Positions 25,336 through 34,575 of a stretch of DNA of 64,000 nucleotides are shown in pieces (within the stretch, counting starts at the first letter, position 1; each line of letters begins with the position of its first letter). Source of the stretch: an uncultured Eggerthellaceae bacterium (GTDB lineage Bacteria; Actinomycetota; Coriobacteriia; Coriobacteriales; Eggerthellaceae). Below the pieces are notes generated by a model. The model did no database searches and had not been told where the DNA came from. It saw only the letters and a program-made list of their open reading frames with translations. The stretch spans positions 1 to 64,000 of the forward strand of contig CAUEBO010000008.1 of assembly GCA_958454405.1 (NCBI GenBank), written 5' to 3'. The position numbers and the translations under genes are program-made.

Positions 25336-26672
25336 CGGCCCTTGTCGCATTGTGCGCCGACGTGGCGTGCTTGCAGCATCCTGAAACGCTGGGGCTTGCA
25401 GGCGAGAATCTGGCATCGCAGGAATGGCTGCGGCTGTTCGCGTCGGCCGCCGAGGCTCGCAGGTTTTTGCGCGACGACCGTTCGGTGGGGGAAGTGTGGG
25501 TCGCCTCATGCGACGACGTCGCGCCCATCAACTTGGCAGCGACGCTCAAACGCGACCGCTCGGACCGGTGCGTGTGCCTTGTGGCGTTCGAGGGGACGGG
25601 TTCGCTGAAAAGCCGCGCGTCCGCCGCCGGGATCGACGCTTCGTTCACGCGCCAGGCGTTTCTCGATCGCTACGCGCAGTGCAAGCGCCGTGCTCTCGAT
25701 GCGGCCCGCTCGAAGGACGCGGCCGCGCGCGAGCAAGCGCTTGCGAGCCTCGAACCGGCCGCGCCGCGCACGGCTCCTGGCGAAAAGGGACCGGCCTCCG
25801 CAGCCCAGCCCGTCCCGGATCGAAGGTGGGCGCAGGACGATATTCCGGCCCGGAAGCGCGCAGGGTTCCTCTTGCCCGTCGTCAGCGGCAGCGGCGGGGC
25901 GGGCAAGAGCACGGTGGCGGCGCTCAGCGCGCTGCTGGCGCAACGGCTCGGGTATCGCACGCTGCTGTTCGATTTCGACCTGCAGTTCGGCGATATGCCC
26001 GAGCTGCTGGGCGTGGAGGGCGCGCTCGCCGTCGACGAGGTGCTTGCGGCGCCTGCGCGCATCGAGCGGCTCGTCCCCGAAGGGGGCCTGCCGGCGCTGT
26101 TGGCCGCGCCGAAGCGGCTGGAGCAGTCCGAGGCCGTGATCGAGCGCGCGCCTGCGCTGCTCGACGCGCTTCTGGCGCGCTTCGACGTGGTGGTCTGCAA
26201 CACCGGCGCGGCGTGGGCCGAGCAGCATGCGGTGCTGCTCGAGCGCAGCTCGAAGGCGCTCTTCCTCATCGACCAGCGAGCATCGTCTTTGCGGGCGTGT
26301 CGGCACGCGCTCGACCTGTGCGCCCGGTGCGGCATCGCCACCGGCCCGTTTTCGTTCGCGGTGAACCGCTGCGCGAAGAACGCCCTGTTCACGTCCATCG
26401 ACGTGTCGTGTGCGCTGCACGGCGCGCCGGTCGTCGAATTGTCTGAAGGAGGACGCGACGTGGAGGAGCTGCTGGGCATGGGCTCGCCCATGGAACTGCT
26501 TTCGTCGCGCAACGCGCTGTGCGAGAGCGTCGAGGACGTGCTGCGGGCCGTGCTGCCGGGCGTCGCCGAATCGGCGGAATCGCCCTGCGGGGTTCCCTCC
26601 CGCAGGGCGGGCCTTCGCCTGCGCAGGGAGAAGCGCCCGCGCAGGCGCGGAAGGGAGGCGGCATGTCTTTGA
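25332..26672 (+). CDS. tadZ: Tad pilus localisation ATPase TadZ/CpaE-like
   Basis: A 446-aa protein with an N-terminal receiver-like region without clear phosphorylation residues (1-130), an Ala/Pro-rich linker, and a ParA/MinD-type ATPase domain from about 175 (VVSGSGGAGKSTVAALSALL deviant Walker A, LLFDFDLQFGDMPELL, FDVVVCNTGAAW). TadZ positions the pilus machinery at the cell pole in other bacteria. It overlaps the cpaB stop by an ATGA. Its basic tail (RRAGLRLRREKRPRRRGREA) extends over the start of the next gene, a 10-base overlap. Confidence 0.86.
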   Translation: MTALVALCADVACLQHPETLGLAGENLASQEWLRLFASAAEARRFLRDDRSVGEVWVASCDDVAPINLAATLKRDRSDRCVCLVAFEGTGSLKSRASAAGIDASFTRQAFLDRYAQCKRRALDAARSKDAAAREQALASLEPAAPRTAPGEKGPASAAQPVPDRRWAQDDIPARKRAGFLLPVVSGSGGAGKSTVAALSALLAQRLGYRTLLFDFDLQFGDMPELLGVEGALAVDEVLAAPARIERLVPEGGLPALLAAPKRLEQSEAVIERAPALLDALLARFDVVVCNTGAAWAEQHAVLLERSSKALFLIDQRASSLRACRHALDLCARCGIATGPFSFAVNRCAKNALFTSIDVSCALHGAPVVELSEGGRDVEELLGMGSPMELLSSRNALCESVEDVLRAVLPGVAESAESPCGVPSRRAGLRLRREKRPRRRGREAACL

Positions 26673-27985
26673 TGGAGCGCGCCGCCCGGACGAGCGCCGC
26701 CGCCCGGGACGTTCCCTGCCGGGGCCGCGGCGATCTGGAGGCGCTCAAAGCCCAAGTGCACGCCCTGGTTCCGGTCGACGACATCGCGATCATGATGCGA
26801 GAAAGCCCCGAGCGGGCGCGCAACGAGCTGAGGAGCGCCTGCAGGCGCTCGTTCGAAGACCCCGTCTGGGCTGCGCTTTCGGATGATCGGCGACGCGGGC
26901 TCGTGGAGGAGCTGCTGGACGCGACGTTCGGTTTCGGCCCGCTCGAGGCCCTGCTGGCCGATGGGTCGGTGACCGAGATCATGGTCAACGGGCCGCGCGA
27001 CGTCTACTTCGAACGCGACGGGCGGCTGCATCGCAGCGAGCAATCGTTTTCTGACGAAGGCCAGGTGAGAGCCCTTATCGATCGAGTGCTGGGCCCCTTG
27101 GGCCGCCGCATTGACGAGTCATCGCCGCTGGTGAACGCGCGCCTGCCCGAAGGTCATCGCATGCACGCGGTCATCCCGCCGCTTGCGCTCGACGGCCCCG
27201 TGATGACCATCCGCAAGTTCGCGCGGAAGGTCATGACGCTCGACGACATGAAGGCGGCGGGATCGCTCGACGAGGCCATGCTCGTGTTCCTGACGTGGGC
27301 GGTGCGGGCGCGCAAATCCATAGCCGTGTCGGGAGGCACGGGAAGCGGAAAGACGACCCTGCTCAACGCGTTGTCCTGCGTGCTTCCGGAAGGAGAGCGC
27401 ATCATCACCATCGAGGATTCCGCCGAGCTGCGCTTCCTCGAGCACGCCCATGTCGTGCGCCTGGAGGCGCGGCCGCGCAACGCGGAAGGCACGGGCGAAG
27501 TGAGCATCAGGGATCTGGTCGCGAACGCGCTGCGCATGCGGCCCGATCGCATCGTCGTCGGCGAATGCCGGGGGCCCGAGGCGCTCGACATGCTGCAGGC
27601 CATGAACACGGGGCACGACGGATCGCTGACGACGCTCCATGCGAACTCGCCCGCCGATGCCGTCGCGCGCCTCGCGACGATGGTGCGCTATGCGGTCGAC
27701 CTGCCCGTCGACGTCATCGAAGCGAACGTGGCGAGCTCCTTCGACGTGGTGGTGCAGACGGCGCGCGCCCTCGACGGGTCCCGGTTCGTGTCCGAGGTGG
27801 CGGAGTTCTCCTTCGATGAGGGCCGGCGCCGCTGCGTTGCCACGTCGTTGTTCAAGCGGTCGGTGTCGGAGCGGCGGGGCACGTGGTCGGCGGCGCCCTC
27901 ATGGCTCGACGACCTGGCCGAGCTGGGCGTTGCGAGCGAAGGGGAGGTGGGACGGTGGAAGCGCATGTCGTTCTTGGCGGCGTAG
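26663..27985 (+). CDS. tadA: Tad secretion/assembly ATPase TadA/CpaF
   Basis: Hexameric traffic ATPase that powers Flp pilus assembly, 440 aa. After an N-terminal domain (to about 190) the core holds Walker A SGGTGSGKTTLLN near 221-233, the Asp box IITIEDSAELRF near 247, Walker B-like RMRPDRIVVGECRGPEALDM and the His box GHDGSLTTLHANSP. AAGGGAGG precedes ATG 26663. Its final codons overlap the GTG start of the next gene. Confidence 0.95.
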   Translation: MSLMERAARTSAAARDVPCRGRGDLEALKAQVHALVPVDDIAIMMRESPERARNELRSACRRSFEDPVWAALSDDRRRGLVEELLDATFGFGPLEALLADGSVTEIMVNGPRDVYFERDGRLHRSEQSFSDEGQVRALIDRVLGPLGRRIDESSPLVNARLPEGHRMHAVIPPLALDGPVMTIRKFARKVMTLDDMKAAGSLDEAMLVFLTWAVRARKSIAVSGGTGSGKTTLLNALSCVLPEGERIITIEDSAELRFLEHAHVVRLEARPRNAEGTGEVSIRDLVANALRMRPDRIVVGECRGPEALDMLQAMNTGHDGSLTTLHANSPADAVARLATMVRYAVDLPVDVIEANVASSFDVVVQTARALDGSRFVSEVAEFSFDEGRRRCVATSLFKRSVSERRGTWSAAPSWLDDLAELGVASEGEVGRWKRMSFLAA

Positions 27986-28917
27986 GGGCGGTCGCGGCGT
28001 TCTGCTGCGGCGCGTCGTTCGCGTCCGCGGTCGGCTCGGGCGCGAGGCGCAGGGACGCGGCTGCCCGCGCGGTCGGCTCCTCGAGCCGGTCGGCTTGGCG
28101 GCTCCGCCGTGGCGTGAGGTGGGCGAAGCCGCTGGCCCGCTCCCTCCTGCGCATCCGCCCGGTGGCGGCGCTGGCCGAAGAGGCCGCGTGGGCTGTCGGT
28201 TCGCGCGGCGGCGCGACCACGGCGGAAGCCCTGCTGTCCGTCGCCATCGCTGCGCTTGCGATCGTCGTGCCGCTCTCGTCGCTCGCTGCGTCTTCGGCTG
28301 TCTGCGGCCTTGCGGTCGGCGGCTGTGCGTGCGCGTGCGCCGCGGCATGGCTCAGGACGCTGCGGGACCGGCGCCGCGAGGCCTTGGGCGAAGCCGTTCC
28401 CGACGCCCTGCGGTCGATGGGCGTCTGCTTCCAATCGGGCTTGTCGCTGCTCCAGACGTTCCAGCAGGTCGCAGTCGAATCCAAGGGGCCGCTTTCGTCG
28501 CTGTTCGAGCAGGCGTTCCATCGTCTTGAGGTTGGCCAGAGCACCGACCAGGCGCTTTCCGTCCTGCGCGGGCCGGCGTCCGTCCCGGAGCTGGCGTTCG
28601 TGGCGGTGGCCCTCGACGTGCAGCACCAGGCGGGCGGCAGCATGAAACGGGTGCTGGACGCTGCGCGCGACAGCGTGGAGAGCCAGATGGAGTTGCGCCG
28701 CTCGCTTCGCGTGCAGACGGCGCAGGCGAAGCTTTCCGCCCGGGTCGTAAGCGTCATGCCGTTCGTGCTCATGGCCTTGTTCTCGCTGGTGAGCAATGAA
28801 TTTCTGACTCCGTTCTTCGAGAGTCCCCTGGGGCTTGCCGTTCTGGGGGCCGCGCTGGGCATGCAGGCGGCCGGCATCGCGGTCGTGCGCCGCATGTTGA
28901 AGGTGGAGGTGGGCTGA
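27955..28917 (+). CDS. tadB: Tad pilus inner-membrane protein TadB
   Basis: GspF/TadB-type platform protein, 320 aa. A cytoplasmic T2SSF domain is clear (VPDALRSMGVCFQSGLSLLQ, FHRLEVGQSTDQALSVLRG, DVQHQAGGSMKRVLDAARDS) between membrane helices at about 80-125 and 260-310. GTG 27955 is chosen because AGGGGAGG lies 8-15 nt upstream; ATG codons further upstream sit inside tadA. It ends in a TGATGG overlap with tadC. Confidence 0.88.
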   Translation: MEAHVVLGGVGAVAAFCCGASFASAVGSGARRRDAAARAVGSSSRSAWRLRRGVRWAKPLARSLLRIRPVAALAEEAAWAVGSRGGATTAEALLSVAIAALAIVVPLSSLAASSAVCGLAVGGCACACAAAWLRTLRDRRREALGEAVPDALRSMGVCFQSGLSLLQTFQQVAVESKGPLSSLFEQAFHRLEVGQSTDQALSVLRGPASVPELAFVAVALDVQHQAGGSMKRVLDAARDSVESQMELRRSLRVQTAQAKLSARVVSVMPFVLMALFSLVSNEFLTPFFESPLGLAVLGAALGMQAAGIAVVRRMLKVEVG

Positions 28918-29858
28918 TGGCCGTGTTTCCGGAGGCGCAGGCGCTTGCAGCGGCGTCCATGGCTGCGGCCGGCGTCGGCGGCCTGTGCCTGGGGACGGCA
29001 TGGGCGCGCGCCCGAGCCGCCGCCGGGCGGAGGCGCCGCATGCGTCGACGGCTTGGGCCGGCGCGCGACGGCGGGCGGGAGGATATGGCCGGGCGCATCG
29101 CATCCTATGCGGCGCGCATCACCCGGCAGCTGGAGTTCGGGACCGCTGCGCCCCTGTTGCGGCGGGTCCGGCCGGCGCGTTGCGGGCGATGGCTTTCGGC
29201 CCATGCCCGGAAAGCTGGCATCGAGGGGACGGTGTCGCCTGCGGGATTCTTCGAGGCGGCGCTGCGCTTGGCCGTGGGAGCTTCTGTCGCAGGGGCCCTT
29301 GTGGGCGCCGTGTTCTCCGCAGAGCTGTCCGCGATCGGCGCGGCGGCCGGAGCGCTCGGGGGAGCTTCCGCCGTGCCGCGGGCCATCGAGCGGATCGAAC
29401 GGGAGCGCGCGTCGGGGCTCGAGCGCGATCTTCCGGAAATGCTCGAGGTCGTGGCGCTCGGCTTGCGCAGCGGGCTCTCGTTCGATCGGAGCTTCGGGCT
29501 GTACGGCGCGCATTTCGATTCGGAGTTCGCCGGGGCCTGCGCGCAGGCGCTGCGGGCGTGGTCGAGCGGCCTGGCCACGCGGGAGGAATCGCTGCGTGAC
29601 CTCGCGTCGTCGTACGATTCCGCGTTGTTCGCGCGGGTGGTCGAGGGCGCCGTGCGCGCGCTGCGTTTCGGCTCGTCGCTGGCCGAGGGCTTCGAGTCGG
29701 CCGCCGTCGAGGCGCGGGCCGTGCACCGGGCCCATGTGGAGGAGCGGGTGGCGAAGGCGCCGGTGAAGATGATGGTGCCCACGGGCGCGCTCATCCTGCC
29801 GGCCATGCTGCTGCTGGTGCTGGGTCCGGTGCTGCTTGAGTTGATGGAAGGGTTCTGA
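28917..29858 (+). CDS. tadC: Tad pilus inner-membrane protein TadC
   Basis: Second GspF-like platform protein, 313 aa. The T2SSF core is LPEMLEVVALGLRSGLSFDR, ACAQALRAWSSGLATREESL and VVEGAVRALRFGSSLAEGFE, ending in helix VPTGALILPAMLLLVLGPVL. The start overlaps the tadB stop by one base (TGATGG). Confidence 0.88.
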   Translation: MAVFPEAQALAAASMAAAGVGGLCLGTAWARARAAAGRRRRMRRRLGPARDGGREDMAGRIASYAARITRQLEFGTAAPLLRRVRPARCGRWLSAHARKAGIEGTVSPAGFFEAALRLAVGASVAGALVGAVFSAELSAIGAAAGALGGASAVPRAIERIERERASGLERDLPEMLEVVALGLRSGLSFDRSFGLYGAHFDSEFAGACAQALRAWSSGLATREESLRDLASSYDSALFARVVEGAVRALRFGSSLAEGFESAAVEARAVHRAHVEERVAKAPVKMMVPTGALILPAMLLLVLGPVLLELMEGF

Positions 29859-29876
29859 TCATGAGGAGGATCGATT

Positions 29877-30077
29877 ATGAAAACGTATCGAACATGGCTC
29901 GCCCGGGCGACGTGCCGGGCTCTGAGGTTGCTGCGGCGCCAAGACGGCCAGGGAACGACGGAGTACGCCATCCTCGTGGGCGTGCTCGTGGTGATAGCCA
30001 TCTTGGCCATCACGGTGTTCCGACCCAAGCTGCAGGAGCTGTGGAACGCCATCGCGGAAGGGATCAGCGGGCTCTGA
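29877..30077 (+). CDS. flp: Flp-type major pilin
   Basis: A 66-aa prepilin. The leader is basic (MKTYRTWLARATCRALRLLR) and the cleavage region is QDGQGTTEYAILVGVLVVIA, where processing before T-T-E-Y or G-T-T-E-Y leaves the conserved Glu5-Tyr6 pair ahead of the hydrophobic helix. The leader is longer than in most Flp pilins. It lies 18 bases after tadC with GAGGAT as RBS and would be made at much higher level than its neighbours only if a local promoter exists; none stands out. Confidence 0.9.
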   Translation: MKTYRTWLARATCRALRLLRRQDGQGTTEYAILVGVLVVIAILAITVFRPKLQELWNAIAEGISGL

Positions 30078-30289
30078 CGGCGCCCGGGCGGGCGGCTCGC
30101 AGCGAGTGCGGGCAGTCGACGGTGGAGTTCGCGCTCGTCACGGCAGCGCTGCTGGTGGTCGTCGCAGTGAGCGCGCTGTTGTGGAGGGGTTTGGAGAGCG
30201 GCCTGTTCGTGGAGCATGCGCTCTCGTCGGCCTCGCACCATGTGGGGCTGGCGTCTCCAGGGTCGATCGCCGACGTGTTTCTGTACTGA
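30074..30289 (+). CDS. TadE-like minor pseudopilin, probable CTG start
   Basis: The reading frame encodes SECGQSTVEFALVTAALLVVVA, a classic TadE/pseudopilin processing site and helix, then a short exported tail ending in DVFLY. No in-frame ATG, GTG or TTG lies between the flp stop and the processing site. CTG at 30074 overlaps the flp stop (CTGA) and has GGAAGGGA about 11 nt upstream, so a CTG start with translational coupling is the simplest reading, giving 71 aa. ATG codons further upstream fall inside flp in another frame. Confidence 0.65.
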   Translation: MTAPGRAARSECGQSTVEFALVTAALLVVVAVSALLWRGLESGLFVEHALSSASHHVGLASPGSIADVFLY

Positions 30290-30310
30290 CGGTTGCGGGA
30301 GGGGGAGGCC

Positions 30311-30868
30311 ATGGCGCGGAAAGCGGGAAAGCGGCGCGCGGCGCTGCGGCGCGGAGGGGATCGACGTGCGCGGTCGGTTCGCGGGCAGGCGACGGTGGAG
30401 GCCGCCTTCCTCATCCCGGTCCTGTTCGTCGGGTTGCTGCTGCTCGTGCAGCCCGGCATCCTCCTGTACGACCGCATCGTCATGGGCGCTGCCGCATCGG
30501 AGGCGTGCCGGCTGCTCGCCACGAAAACGGATGCGGCGGGCGACATGGAGGAGAGCTGCGAGGCGTTCGTCAAGCACCGGCTGGGCGCCGTGCCGCCCGT
30601 CGCGTGCTTCCATGTGCACGACGGGGGATGCAGCTGGGACATAGCCTTCGAGGGCGACGAAGGATCGGATGCGGTGCGCGTGGTCATCCGCACCGAGGCG
30701 CGGCCGTTGCCGTTGCTCGATGCGGGCGGGGCCGTGCTCGGCATCGTGAACGGCGCGGGCAACTTCGAGATAGAGGTGTCGGTGGAGCAGCGGACGCAGC
30801 CGGCCTGGGTCGGTTCGTCGGAGGCTGGGCGCGATCCAGCAGGATGGATAGGAGCGTGGTGCTCATGA
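30311..30868 (+). CDS. tadE: TadE-family minor pilin
   Basis: A 185-aa exported protein. A basic N-terminus is followed by RGQATVEAAFLIPVLFVGLL, the TadE-type G-Q-x-T-V-E-x-A processing and helix motif (residues about 30-55). The external domain has several Cys (EACRLL, EESCEAF, VACFHVHDGGCSW), likely disulphide pairs. GGGAGGCC precedes ATG 30311. The stop overlaps the next ATG. Confidence 0.85.
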   Translation: MARKAGKRRAALRRGGDRRARSVRGQATVEAAFLIPVLFVGLLLLVQPGILLYDRIVMGAAASEACRLLATKTDAAGDMEESCEAFVKHRLGAVPPVACFHVHDGGCSWDIAFEGDEGSDAVRVVIRTEARPLPLLDAGGAVLGIVNGAGNFEIEVSVEQRTQPAWVGSSEAGRDPAGWIGAWCS

Positions 30869-33015
30869 GGCGGCCGACAGGGCGCGGCGCGCTTGGGAAG
30901 AGGGGCGCGTTCAAGGATGAGGCGGGGTTCACGACGGTCGGCATGGTGATCGCCCTGCTGCTCACGCTCGCGCTCGTGTTCAGCGCGGCGCAGGTGTACC
31001 GTTTGAACGCGGCGTCGTCGGAAGTGCAGAACGTGGCGGATGCGGCGGCGCTGGCCGCCCAGAACGAGGTGGCCGAGTTCATGATCGTCGTGCGCGCGTG
31101 CGACGCCGTCGTGCTGACGATGTCGCTTTCGAGCCTTGTGGCGACGGGGCTCGGCGTGGCGGCGCTCTGCACCCCGGCGACGGCCCCGGCTTCCGAGACG
31201 CTCGTCAAGGCGGGTCGCGACATCGCCCGCGCCCGCGACGCCTTCGCCGAGAAGGCCGCCGCCGGTCTCGGCCGCCTGCAGCGCGCGCTGCCGTTCCTGG
31301 CGGCCGCTAACGCCGCTTCGGTGGCATCCGCGAACGACCGGGGGCCGTCCTCCTATCTCGCCTTGGCCGTGCTCGCGCCCGCGGAAGGGGAGGAGATCGC
31401 CGTAGGCGAAGCGGCAGGGTCAGCCGAGCTGGAGGACGCCGTCGAACAGGATGCGGAAGAAGTCAGGCAGGCTGCCGAGGCCGCCGAGCAGGCGGCCGGG
31501 CGCGCGAACGAGGCGAAGCTGCGCGCGTTCGAACGCGACTGCGGGGCGAACCCGTCGTACTGCATGTACGAGCGCGCTTCCGTGCTCGCTTCCCTTTCGG
31601 GGACGGACAACCCGTTGTTCTCGAACGTGGATGCCTGGTCGTTCGATGTGGCGCTCAAGCGCGCGCAAGCGTACTATCCGGCTCGTCTCGCGCAGGAGGC
31701 TCCGGCGGGCGCGTCGGTCGAGGAGCAGGCGCGCTCGGCGCTCCGGAAGCGCTTCTACGCTTTCGCGGTCGAGGAGGTCGGCCGCGGCTACGTGCGCGAG
31801 GACGGAGACTCCTTCGAGGCGCTGTTCCCCCATCTTCCGCAGAACACCGAAGAGATGCGCGCAACGCAGCTGTGCACCGAAGCCGTCTACCCCGTTGCGC
31901 CCGGCGCTTCGGGAAGTCCCGTCATGCATGCGTGGGAGGGCTGCCCCGCCGCGTCGGGCGCGACGTCCTACGGTTCGATCGCCCAGATGGAGGCCGGCTC
32001 GTACCCGACCTGCAGCCGATGCGGCTTCACTGCGTCGAGCATGGGCAAGGTGGCTGCTGCCTCGACGTCCATCCAGAACGGGTTCGAGTACCACTACGAG
32101 GCCGTCGCCGACGCCGCTGACGAGTACGTGCGGGCGCGAGCGGAGCTCGACCCGCTGGCAGCCGAAGTCAAGCGCCGCGCGGGCGGCTTGTTCGACCGCA
32201 TCGGGGAAGCGCTCGGCGGGGCGGCGGGCATGCGCATCGACGCGCGTCCTCCCGGCGCGCTCGGCGCGGTGGTGCTCGTTGCGAACGTGGGCCGGGACGC
32301 GCCTTCGAGCGGGTTCGAGAGCTCGTTCGTGCGCGCGACCGGCGCGCTGGGGGCTCGGGCCGCCGTCTCGTCCGCCACGCTCGTCGCAGAACCGGCGAAC
32401 GAGGGGGCGAACGTGATATCGTCGCTGCTCGACGGCCTCGCCGACGGAGGAGGCGCGGCCGTGGGCGCGCTCGGCACGGTGCTCGATTGCTGGTCGGCGC
32501 TGTTGTCGGCGTATGCGGAGGGGCAGGGCGCGCTCGACGGTGCGGTGGAGGACGCGCTCGGCTCGCTTCCGTTGGCGAGCGCGAGCGGGCTCGGCACCTG
32601 GGCGGCGGGAGCGCTGCGCGAGGCTGTGGCCGCCGCGGGGCTGGAGCCGGCCGAATTGGACGCGCTCAAACCTGTGCTCGTGAACTCGGCGCACGTGGCG
32701 CGAGCCGACGACGACGCGTTCTGCGCCCGGCTGCTGTCGCTGAAAGAGCAGGCCGTTGCGAACCCGCTTGCGTCGAACGATGTGTTCTCGTCGATCGTGG
32801 GCTCGGTGGAGCAGGGCGCTGTGGAGGGCATCGAGTCGTTCGACGGCAAGCTCGAGATCGCGGTCGTCGAGCTGTACGAGGGCGGGCCCAGCGCGACCAT
32901 CGAGCTGTCGCTTCCCGATGCCGCCAAGCATGCCGCAGCGGGTTTCGTCCAGCGCATCGCGGACGGTTTGAGGTCGACGTGCGCCCAGATAACAGGAACG
33001 AGGGCATGGGAATGA
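30865..33015 (+). CDS. large TadG-like putative pilus protein
   Basis: A 716-aa exported or membrane-anchored protein. A basic N-terminus leads to helix GMVIALLLTLALVFSAAQVY and then NAASSEVQNVADAAALAAQN, the pattern of TadG/TadE-like proteins. A second hydrophobic stretch (LTMSLSSLVATGLGVAALCT, near 75-95) follows, then a long Ala/Glu-rich helical region. Around residues 330-395 a Cys/His set (LCTEAV, HAWEGCP, CSRCGFT) could bind zinc. There is no von Willebrand A domain, unlike classic TadG. ATG 30865 overlaps the tadE stop (ATGA) and has AGGAG 10 nt upstream; ATG 30844 is an alternative. Confidence 0.7.
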   Translation: MRRPTGRGALGKRGAFKDEAGFTTVGMVIALLLTLALVFSAAQVYRLNAASSEVQNVADAAALAAQNEVAEFMIVVRACDAVVLTMSLSSLVATGLGVAALCTPATAPASETLVKAGRDIARARDAFAEKAAAGLGRLQRALPFLAAANAASVASANDRGPSSYLALAVLAPAEGEEIAVGEAAGSAELEDAVEQDAEEVRQAAEAAEQAAGRANEAKLRAFERDCGANPSYCMYERASVLASLSGTDNPLFSNVDAWSFDVALKRAQAYYPARLAQEAPAGASVEEQARSALRKRFYAFAVEEVGRGYVREDGDSFEALFPHLPQNTEEMRATQLCTEAVYPVAPGASGSPVMHAWEGCPAASGATSYGSIAQMEAGSYPTCSRCGFTASSMGKVAAASTSIQNGFEYHYEAVADAADEYVRARAELDPLAAEVKRRAGGLFDRIGEALGGAAGMRIDARPPGALGAVVLVANVGRDAPSSGFESSFVRATGALGARAAVSSATLVAEPANEGANVISSLLDGLADGGGAAVGALGTVLDCWSALLSAYAEGQGALDGAVEDALGSLPLASASGLGTWAAGALREAVAAAGLEPAELDALKPVLVNSAHVARADDDAFCARLLSLKEQAVANPLASNDVFSSIVGSVEQGAVEGIESFDGKLEIAVVELYEGGPSATIELSLPDAAKHAAAGFVQRIADGLRSTCAQITGTRAWE

Positions 33016-33482
33016 GCAGGATCGCGGAAGAGAGGCTGCGAACGGAGGAAGAATCCGCGCACCGCTTCGAGGAAGGCCAGATGACCGTTGAACTCGCCGT
33101 GGCGTTCCCCGTGCTGCTGGTCGTCGCCGTCATCGCCGTGAACGCGCTGCTGTTCTTTTCCGAATGCGCCGCCTTCGACAACGCCTCCCGCGACGCGGTG
33201 CGCGTCTGCGCGGCATCGCCGGCGTACGGCCAGGGAATCGAGCAGAGCAGGGCGCAGGTGGCCTCCGTGCTTTCCGAAGCGTTCGATCGGCCGAATGTGG
33301 AGGCGAGCGTGGCGGTGGAAGGGGCTTCGGCGGGGCACACGACGTTCACGTCGACTCTGCATTTCTCGCCGACACTGTTCGGCTTGGGCTTGAAGACGTC
33401 GGTGTTCGGCGTCGCGCTCCCTCCTCTGACGCATTCCGTGTCGTTCACGGTGGACTGCTACAAGCCGGGGGCGCTGATATGA
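33012..33482 (+). CDS. TadE/TadF-like minor pilin
   Basis: A 156-aa exported protein with EEGQMTVELAVAFPVLLVVA (residues about 20-40), the G-Q-M-T-V-E processing motif and following helix. The rest is an external domain with few Cys. The start overlaps the preceding stop (ATGA at 33012); an in-frame ATG at 33006 is also possible. The next gene starts inside its stop codon. Confidence 0.82.
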   Translation: MSRIAEERLRTEEESAHRFEEGQMTVELAVAFPVLLVVAVIAVNALLFFSECAAFDNASRDAVRVCAASPAYGQGIEQSRAQVASVLSEAFDRPNVEASVAVEGASAGHTTFTSTLHFSPTLFGLGLKTSVFGVALPPLTHSVSFTVDCYKPGALI

Positions 33483-34081
33483 GCCGCATGCGCTCGAAGG
33501 CCGTCGTTGCGGCGAAAAGGAGGAGGCGGGTTCGAGGGCCGCGCGCTCCGGCGCTCGGAAGGACGCCTGTCCGCATGCCGTCCAGGGGCCTGCGCGCGCT
33601 GCGGGCCTGCGCGGTCCTGCTGGCGATCGCCTTGCTTGCGGCGGCCGTCGAGGCTGTCGGCCGGTCGTCGAGGCCGAGCGCCTTGCGGGAGGCTTCCGAC
33701 GTCTTCTTCCGGGAGGACGGCCGGACCTCCGTGCTCCAATCGCTCGACGACGGGGCGGAAGGCGCGCTCGGAGCGCGCGAAGCGCCTCCCTCGTTCGAGG
33801 ATGAGGTGCTGTCGCTTGAGGGGAGGGCCGACGTGCGCGTGGACGAAAGGGGAGGCGTCGTGGGATTTTCCGTGGAAGACCGGGCGGGCGAAGCGTTCGC
33901 CGCGGTATCCCGGGAGCTCGAGGCAAGGGGCTGGACGGGCGTTGAGAGCGGGGCGGCGACGTGCGGGACGTTCGCGAAAGACCGAGGCGCGTACCGATGG
34001 GCGTTCGCGTCCTGCGTGCAGGTTGGAAGCACTGCGTGCGTCGTCGTTCAAGTCGTGCCGCTGGAACAGGAAGGAGCTTGA
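33479..34081 (+). CDS. unknown single-pass membrane protein of the Tad operon
   Basis: Not recognised. The 200-aa product has a very basic N-terminal 45 residues, one membrane helix (ALRACAVLLAIALLAAAVEA) and an external domain of about 135 residues (DEVLSLEGRADVRVDERGGV, FAAVSRELEARGWTGVESGA, two Cys at CGTFAKDRGAYRWAFASC). The ATG overlaps the preceding stop. Position implies a pilus-assembly role. Confidence 0.7.
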   Translation: MSRMRSKAVVAAKRRRRVRGPRAPALGRTPVRMPSRGLRALRACAVLLAIALLAAAVEAVGRSSRPSALREASDVFFREDGRTSVLQSLDDGAEGALGAREAPPSFEDEVLSLEGRADVRVDERGGVVGFSVEDRAGEAFAAVSRELEARGWTGVESGAATCGTFAKDRGAYRWAFASCVQVGSTACVVVQVVPLEQEGA

Positions 34082-34086
34082 TCTGC

Positions 34087-34575
34087 ATGGAAAACGAAGG
34101 AAGAGCGAGGATGGCGGCGGGATGCGCCGGCGCGCCGGCGCGGGAGCTGCCCGCATGCGCGCCGCATGGTCCGAGAAGGGCCGTCTCCCGTCGAAAACCC
34201 GTCTGCGGACAGCAAAGGGACGGCAAAGACGTGGACGTCCCCGATCTTCGAGGCGCGGGTCCCGCTCGCCTCTCGATGGCCACGGGCGCAGCGAGCAGAA
34301 TGCGCGGGCTGCTGCTGTCGCAGCCCGGCGAGGGAGCGCTGCTGCTGATGCCGTGCGGCGACGTGCACACGGTGGGCATGCGGAGGCGCCTCGACATCGC
34401 GTTCGTCGACGACGGGGGGCGCGTGATCGAATCCCATCGGGACGTGGGCCCGATGCGGCGTCTGCGCAACAGGCGGGCGGCCGCGGTGATCGAGCGCTTC
34501 TCGTCATGCTCGTCTCCCTGGTTCGCTGAGGGGGATCGGCTTGGCATCGTCTGCTGGGAGGAGGTGGGCGCATGA
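34087..34575 (+). CDS. DUF192-family protein in the Tad operon
   Basis: The C-terminal 100 residues match DUF192: SRMRGLLLSQPGEGALLLMP, VGMRRRLDIAFVDDGGRVIE, SHRDVGPMRR. DUF192 proteins are small beta-rich folds, usually exported; the function is unknown. The N-terminal 60 residues are Arg/Ala-rich without an obvious signal peptide. ATG 34087 has AAGGAG 10 nt upstream. A TTG at 34078 overlapping the previous stop is also in frame. The stop overlaps the next ATG. Confidence 0.75.
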   Translation: MENEGRARMAAGCAGAPARELPACAPHGPRRAVSRRKPVCGQQRDGKDVDVPDLRGAGPARLSMATGAASRMRGLLLSQPGEGALLLMPCGDVHTVGMRRRLDIAFVDDGGRVIESHRDVGPMRRLRNRRAAAVIERFSSCSSPWFAEGDRLGIVCWEEVGA

